64,000 nt of DNA from the NCBI RefSeq assembly GCF_031877795.1, contig NC_133943.1, positions 12,331,001 to 12,395,000 on the forward strand, given 5' to 3'. A program made the position numbers and the translations under genes. The stretch's first letter is position 1. The number at the start of each line of letters is the position of its first letter. Source of the stretch: Strix aluco (taxonomy: Eukaryota > Chordata > Aves > Strigiformes > Strigidae). The notes under the pieces are model-generated. The model was not told where the DNA came from. It saw nothing but the letters and a program-made list of their open reading frames with translations, and ran no database searches. Shown here piece by piece: positions 10,850-21,567 of this stretch.

Positions 10850-13800
10850 GTAGGTGCCCGTGGATGGAGGGAGCAGGCGGGTGCATGGGCAGGCGCGCTG
10901 GGTGCGTGGGGCGGTTGGCTGTGTGGGGCGGCAGGGATGAGGGGACTGGTGCTGAGACTCCCTGGCAGCGTGAGTGCTCCTGTTCTGCGCGGTGCCCACC
11001 CCAGGCGTGGGCAGGGGTGGGCAGGCAGGAGGCAGGGGAAAGCGCGGCTCCCCTCAGCATCCCCCTCTGCCAGCCATGGGATGATCAGCCCAGCCGGCTG
11101 CGGGGAGGTGGGCAGGGGTACCCCCACCCCAGGTGCAGTGCTGTGCCCAAGGAGGGAGGGAGGTGAGCGGAGCACAGTCGTGGGGGACTGGCAGGGAATC
11201 CCGCTGGGCACGGAGCTGATGAGGAACAGCCAGAGCCACCTCGGGACCAGGTGGTCCTGAGCAAAGAGATTCCCCAAAATCTGTCCCTAGAGCTCAGTCC
11301 TGTCCCTGGGAGAGGGGCTTGCTGGGGCTCACCAAGCTTTTTGGAGGTAGAGAAGGGCCCTCCCAGGGCTGGGGGAGGAATTGTTTTCTGCTCTGTATAT
11401 GTTTAGGATGAAAAAAACGGGAAACCAAAGGCAAGCCCAGGTGGGTGGGCTCCCTGTGCAGCAGCAGCCATGGGCCGCTCGCTCAGCTCCTCTGGCTGGC
11501 TGTGCTGCTGACACTTTTTGGAGAAAACAGGCTGAGGGAGGAGGGGATGGGGCTGGGTTGTACCACTGAAAGTTTGCAGGGTGCTGAAGCCACCGTACCC
11601 AGTGGCTCGCGCTGTCTGAGAGCATCCTGTGACCCACAGCTCTTGGGACTTCTATGCCAGCCCAGCCTGTGCTGCTGCCTCGCTCTGCCTCCCTGTCTGC
11701 AGCCCCTAGCCAGCACCCCTGGCGTGGTCCCAGCTGCCAGCGTTTCCCCGGCTCCGTCGCTCACTGGGTGAACGGGTGCTGCATCCGCAACCCTCTGGAG
11801 TTGCAGCAGCGGCTGCTGAGCGTGGTCACCCTGTGGGAGCCAGCGGCTGAGCCCTGGCCTGGCCACGGGGCTGGTGGGGAGGGCACGGGGTGTGCAGCAG
11901 GCAATGACAGGGCTGCCAGCCCCTATGGCGTGCGAGGACGGACATGGTTTGTTCCTAGACAGCCTTGAGCTTAGGCCTTGCAAAGGCTCCCTGAGGCTCT
12001 CCGGGTCGTGCCTCCTCCCTGCCTGTCCCTCGCAGGACATGGTGCTGCCTTTGCCTGGATTATGGCTGGCCCCGTGCCGTTCCTCCACTCCCAGGGAACC
12101 AGCAGTGGCTGTCCTCTCCCAGCGGGTCACCTGGGGACACTGTGCCTGGCAGGCATGTGGCAGCAAGCTGCCATGTCCCCCTGCCTCCTTCCTCTGCAGG
12201 GCGGCTCCCACCACCACAGGGACAACCACCAGCTGTCACTCGGGTCCAGCACGAGAACAGTGGGTCCAGCCAGGGTGCAATGCCATCCCTGGGGGTGCAA
12301 GCTCCCACAGGGGCCGTGTGTCCCCCTGCAAAGGGATGGTGACAGTAACCAGGGCACTGTAACCTCTCAGGGCAGCCGTGGCCACCAAGGTCCCAGTCTG
12401 TCCTCATCCCGCTGTGCCTCAAGGGCTTCCCGCTGTTACTGGCTGCTCCCAGGGAAGTTGCGGCATCTCGGCACTGGGGTGCTTCACATGGGGACAGAGA
12501 GCTACCGTTGTGACATGGCCTGCGTCCCCGTCCCAGTGGTGGTGTCCCCGGTATTGGGCTATCCTGCCTGTGCCTGCCCTGGCTCCCCGGCCTCCACGCA
12601 CTGGCCAGTGTGCCCTGCCGAAGGGCAATGCCATTGCTGGCCACTGGCCGATGGGAGAGGAGTTAATTTCCAACGAACACAGGCAGACGCCTCCGCCAAA
12701 GATTTCCCAAGCAGTTATCAGCAGGAATTCAGGGAAGGCTGTGTCTAGACAGGCTGTAGCTCTGGGTGGCTGCTGGATAGAGTGGCATTTCCCTCCACGC
12801 TTGTCAAGAGGCAGTCTGGAGATGATTAAGAGCTTTTATTTTTTCCTTTTCTCGGTCTCCTTTTCTATCCAAGAACCAGCCTTGTTCCTGACCAAGCTTT
12901 TCCAAGGCTTGTTCCTCCACACCCCAAGCAAAACCTGCTTTTGCTCATCCCCAGCATCCCGCTGGTCTTCCTCTCCTGGGGCTGAGCTGGGGACAGGCAG
13001 TGCCCGGGGCCCGGTGGTGCAGCCTGCCACGGGTCCTGGCGAACAGGGCCATGATGAGCCATACCATCAGCCCACGGCACGCTTTGCCTCCTGGCAGGTG
13101 AGGGCTCCCACCCGCAGTGGGCAGGCATGTGGGCACTGCGCTCAGCCAGTTACCCCCATGCCTTGGGAAAGGTGGTGGGCCGTGGTGTGGCACAGGCAGC
13201 TTGCAGGCAGGAGCACTGGCAGTGCAGGGGGCTGAGTGCTGGGCTGGGGACCCCACCACACTGCCCAGGGCGGCCCCAGCACCTTAACCTGTGTGGGGCA
13301 GAAGCAGCAAAAGCTTGTCTTCATGAGTGAGCCAGAGTTAAGCAGCAAATGATGAGGCAAGAGGCTGGAAATCTGAGCTCTGGAGCCATTTCACCATCCT
13401 TTGACCTTGGCTGGGAGCACATAGAGGAGGCAAGTGGAGCAGATCCTGCTCGGAGGGAGGCTCCAGCTGGGGAGGATGAAGCCCAACACACGTCCCATGG
13501 CTGCAGGCCAGTGGTTGCTGGGGGAGCACTCACTGGTCCTGAACCCTGAACCCCTTTGCTTGCCTGGGACCATGTGCATTCACAGGGCTCGTCTCAGCCC
13601 TGCCTCCATGCCTGGCTCTGGCCTCCCCGGGGCAGTGGGAACATGCTGCCTGCCCTGCTCTGGGGATGTCCTGGGGAGCCGGGGCAGTGTCTGTCCACTG
13701 GCAGCACTCACCAGTTGGGCTCAGGGAGGGCTCAGGGGTGCAGAGCCTCATACTCCTCCCCTACCAGCCAGTGGGCTGTGAGGTGCTGGTGCTCCCCCAG

Positions 13801-16771
13801 CCTCTTGGGGTACCCCATCCCTTTGGCTCAGGGCAGGGACAGCAGATGTGGGGCCAGGGTCCTCTGGCATGGTCATGGAGATAAAGGGGAGAGGCTGGAG
13901 TCAGACCGCATGCGGAGCCAGGGACATGGTTACCTGGGAGGAACTGGGATTTTCTGTCCCACACCCCAGTGACACCAGCCTGGGCAGGGAAAGGGGCCAG
14001 TGGGTGCCCTGGGCTGCCCCAGGGATAGACAGGGACCCTTCCTGGCAGCAGCAGACAAATCCCTGCTGCACACTCAGCCCCTGCAGCCAGCAGAGCTGAG
14101 CATAGAGCCGATGTGGCCATGCAAGGCCATGCCAGCGTTGTCCTGGGACAGGGAGAAGCAGCAGCGCTGGGGCAGAGCTGGTCACTGTAGAGCAGCACAG
14201 TGGGAGCCCATTGCAGTGCTGACGCAGCAGGGCCGGGCTGCTGTGAGCGAGCATCTTTCTGCTGCTGGGTGGAGGTGAGGGGGAGGTGGAGGTGAGCATG
14301 AGGCTGCTCCATGCTGGTGGACCTGCTGGGGATGGTCACACTGCCTGAGGGATGGGGAGGGGGGTTCTGGAGGGCCAGCAAGCCCCCAGAGCCAGCCCTG
14401 TGCCCACATTAGGTGCATGCTGTGTGCAGCTGTCAGCTGGGCAGGTGAAGAGACACATGTGTGGTCAGACTGAGCGAGAGGCAGCCAGATGTGAGACATC
14501 GAGGTAGAAGGTGCTGAGCACCAACATCTTCCCTGTCCCACTGTGGCTGAGGCAGAGAAGCACGGTGCCGTGCAGTGCCGGAGCTGCAGGAGATGGTGTG
14601 CTGGGTGGCAGTGTGCCGGTGGAACTGCCCAGGGCACAGCCAGCCCTGCGGGACACCGTCCTGCTCTGGACAGCAGGCAGTGCCATCTGCCCCAGCAATC
14701 TACCCCCCGTGAATATCAGGGGGCTCAGCCCGGTCTGAGGCTGTGTTGGGATGGGGGTGCGACAGCTCTGTTAAGCCCCTTCCCCAGTGGCTGCAGGGAG
14801 GGGGAACGTGCTGGCAATGCTGGAGGCTTCCCACCCTGGGGCGGTGGGGTCTGTGGGTGCCGGCCAGTGGCGTGCAGGCAGCCAGCTCTTTGCTCCAAAA
14901 CCGCTGCAAGGGAGCACATCTCCCCTGCTCTGCAGGGACATCCCTGACATGGTGGGCAACACAGGGCTGGGAGGTGAAGGATGGCACTGCCTCTCCCTGG
15001 ACTGAGCTCTGCTAGGAGGCGGGTCAGCAGCTTCCCTTGGACAAGGGACAGCAGCAGACAGGGCCTGGGTTCGGGGCTGTGGGACCCGCCATGCCGCGTG
15101 TGGGGCAGATGCTCTGTGGTGGCCAACAGGTCACCCTGGTGCTTGCTGTGGAACCGGCTCCCTGGTTGCTGGTACATAGGGCAACAACTCTCTCTTCCAG
15201 CCTGGCCTTCTTAACTGGGATCCCTCATCACAGAATTGCCTTTCCTTTTTCCCCCTTCCTTTTCAACCTTATTTTTTAAATTTCATTTTTATTATTCCCC
15301 ACTTCCAGCCCCCACGAGCGCTGCCGCATCCGAGCAGAGGAGCTGCACTGCTCACCCCCACTCCAGGCGTTCCCCGGCCAGCCCTGCCGGGGCATCTGCC
15401 AGCACGGGGGGAGCCTGGCTCCACGGGCGGTGCAGGGACATGGCACCTGAGTATCAGTCCTGGTGTAACTCTTGTGCTCAATCTTTTTCCACATTTCATC
15501 TCCTGCTTGCTGGGAGCTCAACCCATTTAGGGCATTTTCTTTTAGTGTCTTTTATTGCTCAGCTGGGTGGGCAGCAAGCAGGGCTGGGAAAGCTGGGGCC
15601 TGCGGGGGCAGTGATTTACTAGCTGGGCTCCTCTCATGTCCAGGCGATGCTGCACACACACCCTCACTCCCCCTCTGCCTTGCTGGAGCAGAGATAAGAT
15701 GATAAAGCCCAGATAAGCAGCCAAGAGCACTGGCAGTTTAATGAGCTCCAGCCACACCGTGGCTGTGCCTCTGCGAGAGGAGAGGGAGCCTCGCTGCTCC
15801 CTGCCCGCCCCAGCTTCAGGCTCTTTGCTGGCCTCATGTGAGCTCCTGCATGCCCACCATGCGAGGAGCGTCCCCTCCGCCAGTTCCTCCAGCCAGGTCC
15901 GCCTGGGAGCCATGCAAGAGCGGGGTGAGGAGCAGAGCCCAGGGAGCAAGGAGGATACTGGAGCAGCCACCCTGCACTGCTTGGGAACCGTGTCGGCAGG
16001 GAGCTCTCCCCACAGTGCTCTGGGTTCCCACCAGCCCTTCCCAGCAAGGGCTGGAGGCCAGTGACGTGATGGCCTGTCCCCGCTGGGACTTCACCCCTGC
16101 ACCACTTCCTCTGGACAGGGAATGTGACGCGTAAACAGAGCAGGAGGGCTGATGCCGGAACCCGCTCCCACGCTCCGTGTGCCCCAGGGCCAGCACCGGG
16201 GACACCAGGCGTCAGCCCTTGCTGGTGGGCTCCCCGCACCTCCAAAACACCTTCCAGCGGAGGGCTGGGGAGGGGGCCCAGGGCTCTGCTGCCCCATGGA
16301 GGGGGAGGCAGCTCTGGGAGGAGGAAACCAGCTAAGGATGGGGAGATGGTGGTCAGTGGGATGGGGGCAGCAGGGAAGAGCTGAGGCCATGGGAAAGGTG
16401 ATGACCGAGCTGCTGTGTGCCTTGGCTCTTCCTTAGCTATGCTTCTTCCAGCCACAAAGCCCCTTCCTGCTGCTCCTGCCCCTCTGGAGGCTCTTGCTCA
16501 TCCCCAAGCCAAGCCCTAGTGTTGCTGGAGGGTTTCAGCCCCTCACCACAGCAGCTGGCACTGGTGGCTTTGCACCAGTGGGTTCTGCATGGCAGCACAG
16601 GACTGGGCAGTGGTGGCCAGGCAGGGACAGCGGGGTCAGTCTCCTGCCCCGAGGCGATAAACAGGGAGATGTCAGCTTGTGATTGCAGCCTGGAGGTGGC
16701 AGAGGCCTCATCTGTCCCTGGGATCCCTCCCACAGTCCCCACCGTACCACCACCCTGCGCCTCAAGAGACA
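10850..16771. other. GC-rich intergenic or host-gene intron
   Basis: No coding exon is recognised. If the promoter at 10.6 kb is real, this is the first intron of the miR-143/145 host transcript; otherwise it is intergenic. It holds AT-richer islands at about 12650-12890 and 15230-15300 (the latter a T/C-rich tract) and a GATA-motif cluster at 15692-15717. The rest is GC-rich with CAG/CTG-rich low complexity. Confidence 0.55.
15692..15717 (+). promoter_or_regulatory. Cluster of three GATA-factor motifs
   Basis: AGATAAG (15692-15698), TGATAAA (15700-15706) and AGATAAG (15711-15717) lie in one orientation within 26 bp, in an otherwise GC-rich stretch. Two match the WGATAR consensus fully and the middle one matches the GATAA core. 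The position, about 1 kb upstream of the CArG promoter and 5 kb upstream of miR-143, fits a cardiac or smooth-muscle enhancer role (GATA4/6). No conservation data are available from the sequence alone. Confidence 0.4.
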
Positions 16772-16781
16772 CCAAATTAGG
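16772..16781 (+). promoter_or_regulatory. CArG box 1 (SRF site)
   Basis: CCAAATTAGG is a perfect match to CC(A/T)6GG, the serum response factor site. It lies 258 bp upstream of a second perfect CArG box. SRF with myocardin is known to drive miR-143/145 in mammalian smooth and cardiac muscle through CArG sites a few kilobases upstream. Confidence 0.6.
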
Positions 16782-17029
16782 CGATTTCTCCCTCTCTCTG
16801 GCACCAGGAGAGGGGCTGCCAGCCTGGGAGGAAGGAGCACAAACCAGATGCGCTCTTCCCTCTGCACCCATCCCCTGCTCTCAGCCCACCAGACCTGCTC
16901 CTTTGTTCTTGGCATTATAATTTATCCCAGCAAAACCCAGCGAGAAAGAGCAGCATCCCCCTGGGCCCCCTTGGCTCGCCCCCAACATGGGAGATGGGGG
17001 CCGCTCGGTCTCCAAATCTGCCTTTTTGA

Positions 17030-17039
17030 CCATAAAAGG
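17030..17039 (+). promoter_or_regulatory. CArG box 2 (SRF site), promoter-proximal
   Basis: CCATAAAAGG is a perfect CArG box, 49 bp upstream of a MEF2/TATA-like element. This is the arrangement of smooth-muscle contractile-gene promoters. It lies about 3.8 kb upstream of miR-143, similar in position to the SRF-dependent region described in mammals. It is probably the main myocardin/SRF input to the cluster. Confidence 0.65.
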
Positions 17040-17087
17040 GCAGGCACGCCGCAGCCCCGGCGGGAGGATGGGAAAGGGAAGGCAGCG

Positions 17088-17097
17088 CTATTTATAG
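17088..17097 (+). promoter_or_regulatory. MEF2 site / TATA-like element
   Basis: CTATTTATAG matches the MEF2 consensus YTA(A/T)4TAR exactly and can also serve as an AT-rich TATA substitute. If it acts as TATA, the start would be near 17120, placing CArG box 2 at about -90. MEF2 sites are also reported to mediate miR-143/145 induction in mammals. Which role applies cannot be decided from sequence. Confidence 0.55.
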
Positions 17098-17210
17098 CTG
17101 AGCATCAGGACCTCAGCCTGAACTCAGGGTTAATCAGCCCACGACCAGATTAGGATCTCCCTTGGCCCCTCCATTTTCTCATAAACCTTTGATTTAATAC
17201 CAGTGCTGGT

Positions 17211-17246
17211 GAGGGAGGGAGGGAGGGAGGGAGGAAGGGAGAGAGG
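17211..17246. repeat. (GAGG)n simple repeat
   Basis: A GAGGGAGG-type tetranucleotide tract grades into GAGAGGAGG. It sits directly after a possible GT donor at 17209. Confidence 0.85.
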
Positions 17247-17282
17247 AGGCACCTCTCCTCTGTGGAGGCCACCATGGTCCGT

Positions 17283-17345
17283 GGGGGACGGGATGGAGAT
17301 GCTGGGGGATGGGATGGAGATGCTGGGGGACAGGATAGAGATGCT
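17283..17345. repeat. Three tandem 21-bp units
   Basis: Three head-to-tail copies lie at 17283-17303, 17304-17324 and 17325-17345, with the core GGATGGAGATGCT. Copy 2 differs from copy 1 by one base and copy 3 differs by a few. This is a recent minisatellite expansion inside the predicted miRNA host transcript. Confidence 0.85.
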
Positions 17346-19251
17346 GGGAGAGCTGGAAGGCCCTGGTGGGAAGGAATGTTGGAGCTGTCCTTCCACCAAC
17401 TTGTGCTGCAAAGTGACAGCAAGCAGCATTCCTGTGTGAGGGACACCCAACAGGCAGCAGAAGCTGCCATGGGGTCAGTCTCTTAAATTTCTGTAGAGTG
17501 GAGCGAGTCCTTCCAGTAAGAGCACGTTCCCCTCCATCATCCCAGCCCTTATCACCCCAGGGGGAGGCACCTGGGGGGGTCCTTGGACAGGATTTACCTT
17601 GTCTGGTATCATCCAGCAATGAGTCCCTCAGCCAGTGGGAGGTGGCATCAGGGCTGCTTGGGTAGCTGATGGCCAGAGCTGGATCAGAGCTCGGCTGGGG
17701 CAGGGATGGAGCCCCGCTGGTAATGGAGATCAGGCTTTTGGGGCCCAGGAGGAGGGGAAAGGGTGCCTGTGTGGGGCTGAGCATTGCCCGGTGCCTTCTG
17801 CCCCCCTCCAGAGAGTGGGGCAGCCCAGAGCCACTCACAGCAGAGCCCTCCTGGCCGGGGGGTTCAGGCTTCCCTCAAAAGCCCAGGTCTGGCCTCATGG
17901 CTGGCCTCGCGAGGCTGGGGAATTTCAAGGAGGAAACAAATCCCAACTGCTATTAAAAAAGGACATTTCCTGCAGCGGCGGCCTGCCTGGAGAGGGGAAA
18001 GGGCGCTGTGTTGTAACCGCGGGGAGGGCCGAGCTCTGACTCAGCCCAGCGCCACCGGGGAGGCAGCTCGCAGGCACCGAGCGCTCGCCCACCGGCTCCC
18101 ATCCTCCCAGCACCCACCGGCGGCGGCAGGGCGGGCGAGCAGGGGAAGCAGCTCAGCAGAGGCGAAGGCTGGAGGTGAGCAGCGGGCAGGAGCAAGGGCA
18201 GTGCCAGGCAGTGCTGGTGTGTCCAAGGAAGGAGCCGGGGGACTGTCCTGGGTGTGCACACTGTGCCCTGGGCACACTCCGGAAAGCCTTGGCTTGGGGA
18301 TGTGGTGGTGGCTGGTGGTCCCCCCCAGCGTCGGCAGGACCATGGGTCCAGCCATTTGTTATTCTTGTTTCCTCTCCTGAAGCCAAGTGGCGTGTTCGCA
18401 CCCACATGAGTGAGGGGACAAGCAACCTGGGGCCGTAGCTCTCCTCCTGGCAGGCACTGGTTGGGGGACACTGTTGTCCCCCAGCATGGAGGTCCCCCAG
18501 CAGCAGTGTGAGTGCTGGGGAGCAGAGGGTGGCAGCCATTTGTCACGCTGGTGACAGAATTCTTTCCTCAGGAAACTGGGACCAAACCAGGAGTGGAGAC
18601 AAGGGGGAAAGGCAGGCCCTGCAGCTCTGGCTTTTTTGCCCCATCTTGGGGACACGCGATGGGGACATTGGAGGGAGGATGGGGGTCCCTCTCTCCCCCT
18701 CCAAGACCTCTCCTCAGGCAGGGTTGGGCAAGCCCTGACAGATGTTTTACCTCCAAGCTGGCTGGATGCGCAGCCCGGCACATTCCTGCAGTCTTTCTTG
18801 GTGTTTCTTCCCCTGCCACCACCTCCCGGGGACGGCAGCTGAGGTCTCCCAGCCCTGTGCCGTGGGGACAGAGAAGGCTCCGTCCCATCTTTTCCTACCC
18901 AGGCTGGGATGGTGGTAGGGGAGGACAGGGGGCCATCCCCAGGCCTCACTGCAGGGATCCCTGTGTACCTGGGGACCTGACAGCTACCACCGGGAGAGGG
19001 GAATGTGTCCCACGTCCTCAGGCTTTGGGTACACATGGCTCTGAGCAATCAAAGGGAGGCCTTTGGCTATCGTAGGGTTTTTTGTGTGCACAGAGCTGTT
19101 GGCATCGCTGTCCTCAGTTCCGTGGGGTCCTGCACACCCAAGGGGGGCCCACAGCAGCTGCCCAGGAAGGGACTCAAGAGGTTGCGCCTCCCCACCAGTC
19201 CACACTCAGCTCCGCAGCGCCACGCTGACTGCCATCCTCTGTGTCTTACAG
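17346..19251 (+). other. Host-transcript intron / non-coding region
   Basis: No coding exon is recognised. A CpG-dense patch at about 18003-18150 has roughly 16 CpGs and includes an AP-1/MARE-type TGACTCA at 18037-18043; it may be an internal promoter or enhancer. The rest is GC-rich without clear features. The stretch ends in a consensus-quality 3' splice site. Confidence 0.45.
19222..19251 (+). other. Predicted 3' splice site (miRNA host transcript)
   Basis: A branch-like CTGAC lies about 24 nt before a pyrimidine-rich tract ending in TCTTACAG, with AG at 19250-19251. It is on the same strand as the miRNAs and 1.5 kb upstream of miR-143. It could be the acceptor of the final host-transcript exon. 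Confidence 0.4.
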
Positions 19252-20781
19252 ACTTGTCAGCCGTGGGAGTCCCTTGGGACATCGAAGCTGCCGAAGGCAC
19301 GTGATGACTGTACAGCCCAGAAACATGGCCAGCGGCGAGAGACGGGCAGAGCCGGCATGCCAGCATGCTGCCAGCGCAGCCCTTTCCCTGGGCACAGGCA
19401 GCCGCACGCTGCGGGCAAATCTGCCCCCGTTCCCCACTGCCCAGACATGCAAAGGTGGGGCTGGCTCCCAGCGCACACTGCAGTGCCGCACATCGCTCCT
19501 TGCTGAAAGCACGGCGGCCCCTTCCTGGGGGTTGTGCATGGGGCCAAGGTGCTGCCCAGTGGGGCCAGCAGTGGGGCAGAGGCTCTGCAAATGTGTAGGG
19601 TGGCAGGAGGGTCCCTGAAGCACCTTTCCTGGCTCTGGGTCCCTGTGGTTGTTCCCACACTTGGCCAGAGTTCAGGGCTGGCCTGGCCGTGGCTGGTATG
19701 GAGATAACCCTGCGCTGGCCAAGTCTGCTCCCAAACCTCCTTCCTGACTGATGGATGCTGCAAGCTTGGGGCACCACAGGGCTTTTCTCCCCACTCTTTC
19801 CTACCAAGAACTGGGGGCAGCAGACGGGGGAGCCCAGCACATTGCACAGGGTTGTTTCTGCCCCGGTTCCTGGCTGGGTGCTCCCGGCCAGGGGGGCCGG
19901 TGCCGGATGCAGGGGCTCACGCCAGAGATGCACCATCTGCTTCTCGTCAGGCTGCTGGGAGCACCACAGCTGCCGGGGCCCGGCAGCGGAACGCGGTTGT
20001 GATAGATGGTCTGTTTATCACATTTCGGCTCTGCTCAGGATGTTAGTGTTCGCCTGCGAAAGACATTTTTGGGCTCAGCCACTCCCTCCATCGTCCCTCT
20101 CCTCCTGTTCCCCCCCCAGATCCTCGCCTTTGCGGGGGCTGAAGTCCATCTGGACCCAAGGGTGATGGTCCAGAGGACAACCCTCCCACAGCCCCTGGTC
20201 TTTGCCCATGGGAAGGGCTGGGCTCAGCCCTGCCACCCTGGGAACAGATGGGGCCGATGGCTGAGCTTGGGAAGCTGAGGTGCTGGCCAGCTGCAGGATC
20301 TCCTCTGATGGTGACTGGGACAGGGACAAGGGTGGGGAGGGACAGCAGGAGCTTTCACACACTCCTCATGCCCTGGGGTGGGGAAAGGGCAAAGGACAGG
20401 GAGGGATGCTATGTGATACCCACGGCCCCCACATTGTCCTGGGGTGTCCTGGCCCTGCTGGGTGGCAGCCCTGGGAGGGCTCCCGTCACCCTCACCCTCT
20501 CGCCCAGCTCTGCACTGGCTCTTGGTGAGAGTACACAGATCTGGAGGCAGACACCCCCTCATCTGTCCCGATCCCTGCCTGTCCCTGCAGAGCTGGGCCA
20601 GGCTGAGCTACCAAGCACAGGTCTGCCCTGCCATCATGTTGGGGCTGGGCTGCAGGACGCAGGCACACAGCTCTGGATGTGGGGGGAGACCTCTTTGCCT
20701 GCACCCAGCCGGGCAGGCAGACACACAGCCTTGCTGTGGCATGACCCACGGACACACGCCAGCCACAGCAAGGGTGACCGT

Positions 20782-20887
20782 GGGCTTCTCCATGTCTCCC
20801 AGCCCAAGGTGCAGTGCTGCATCTCTGGTCAATTGGGAGTCTGAGATGAAGCACTGTAGCTCGGGAAGGGAGGAACTGCGCACCCTA
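20782..20887 (+). ncRNA. MIR143: miR-143 precursor
   Basis: The 5p arm GGTGCAGTGCTG...TCTGGT is at 20808-20829. The 3p arm TGAGATGAAGCA...AGCTC is at 20842-20862. Both are identical to the vertebrate mature sequences I know. The arms pair across a short AATTGGGAG loop (CAGTGCTGCATCTC with GAGATGAAGCACTG), and the flanking stem TCTCCCAG is retained. miR-143-3p (seed GAGAUGA) is a smooth-muscle and cardiac miRNA that promotes the contractile phenotype. The outer boundaries are set by analogy with the human 106-nt hairpin and the base of the stem has diverged. Confidence 0.97.
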
Positions 20888-21217
20888 GGGACCTCTGGGA
20901 CCCCCCACCTGCTGGAACGAGTGACGCAAGGAGAGCTGACCCCTGGCTATGGGAAAGGGCTCACCCCAAAGCTCCAGATCCCTGCAGAGAGCAAGGGGTG
21001 AGAGGAGGGTGGGGAGGTTTCTCCTTGCAGCAGAGGGACCTGTGTGTCTGCTTGAGACCCCCTGCCTGGCACTGGGCACCAGCGGGAGGGGTCACACAGA
21101 AATGTGGGAGCCTTGTGCAGTGAGGGAACAGCAGGGATGTGGCAGCAGCATCCCCAATCAGCCGCACGTGGAGCCCAGCTGACAGCGAGGAGCGTGGGGC
21201 TGGCAGAGAGCCTGGGT

Positions 21218-21305
21218 CGCCGTGCCCTCAGGGTCCAGTTTTCCCAGGAATCCCTTAGGCGCTACGTTGGGGATTCCTGGAAATACTGTTCTTGGGGCCA
21301 CGGCT
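21218..21305 (+). ncRNA. MIR145: miR-145 precursor
   Basis: The 5p arm GTCCAGTTTTCCC...ATCCCT is at 21233-21255. The 3p arm GGATTCCTGG...TGTTCT is at 21271-21292. Both are identical to the known vertebrate mature miRNAs. CCAGGAATCCC pairs with GGGATTCCTGG. The terminal loop (TAGGCGCTACGTTG) differs from mammals and contains two CpGs. It lies only about 370 nt from miR-143-3p on the same strand, consistent with a bicistronic primary transcript. miR-145-5p targets KLF4/KLF5-type regulators in smooth muscle. Confidence 0.97.
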
Positions 21306-21561
21306 CAGCGGCTAGAGACAGCCCATCCCACAGGGAGCCTCAGCCTGCGGAAGAGCCAGCGACCAAGGTACGGAGACATTGCAGGGGCTGCAAGTGGGAG
21401 GGGGAGCCCCTGGCTACCCCAAACACAGGGAGGTGGGCAACCCAGCCCAGGCAGCCCCAGCTGCGCCACGCCGGGGGGTGACAGACGTCCCGGTGGTGCT
21501 GGGGATGAAGCTGGTGGGCAGATGGTCTGCCCTGCCCCTGCCACCTAGTCACCCTGGGGTC

Positions 21562-21567
21562 AATAAA
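21562..21567 (+). terminator. Poly(A) signal of miR-143/145 host transcript (predicted)
   Basis: A canonical AATAAA lies 270 nt past the miR-145 hairpin, followed by G/T-rich sequence (GTCTTGAC, GTGACTCTGTCCTGG) as expected downstream of a cleavage site. Cleavage would fall at about 21580-21590. It is the first AATAAA on the plus strand after the hairpins. Confidence 0.5.

Noticed and set aside
12378-13235. 285-codon plus-strand open frame
   Set aside because: No recognisable similarity and composition typical of GC-rich background. It spans an AT-rich island without any change in apparent coding character.
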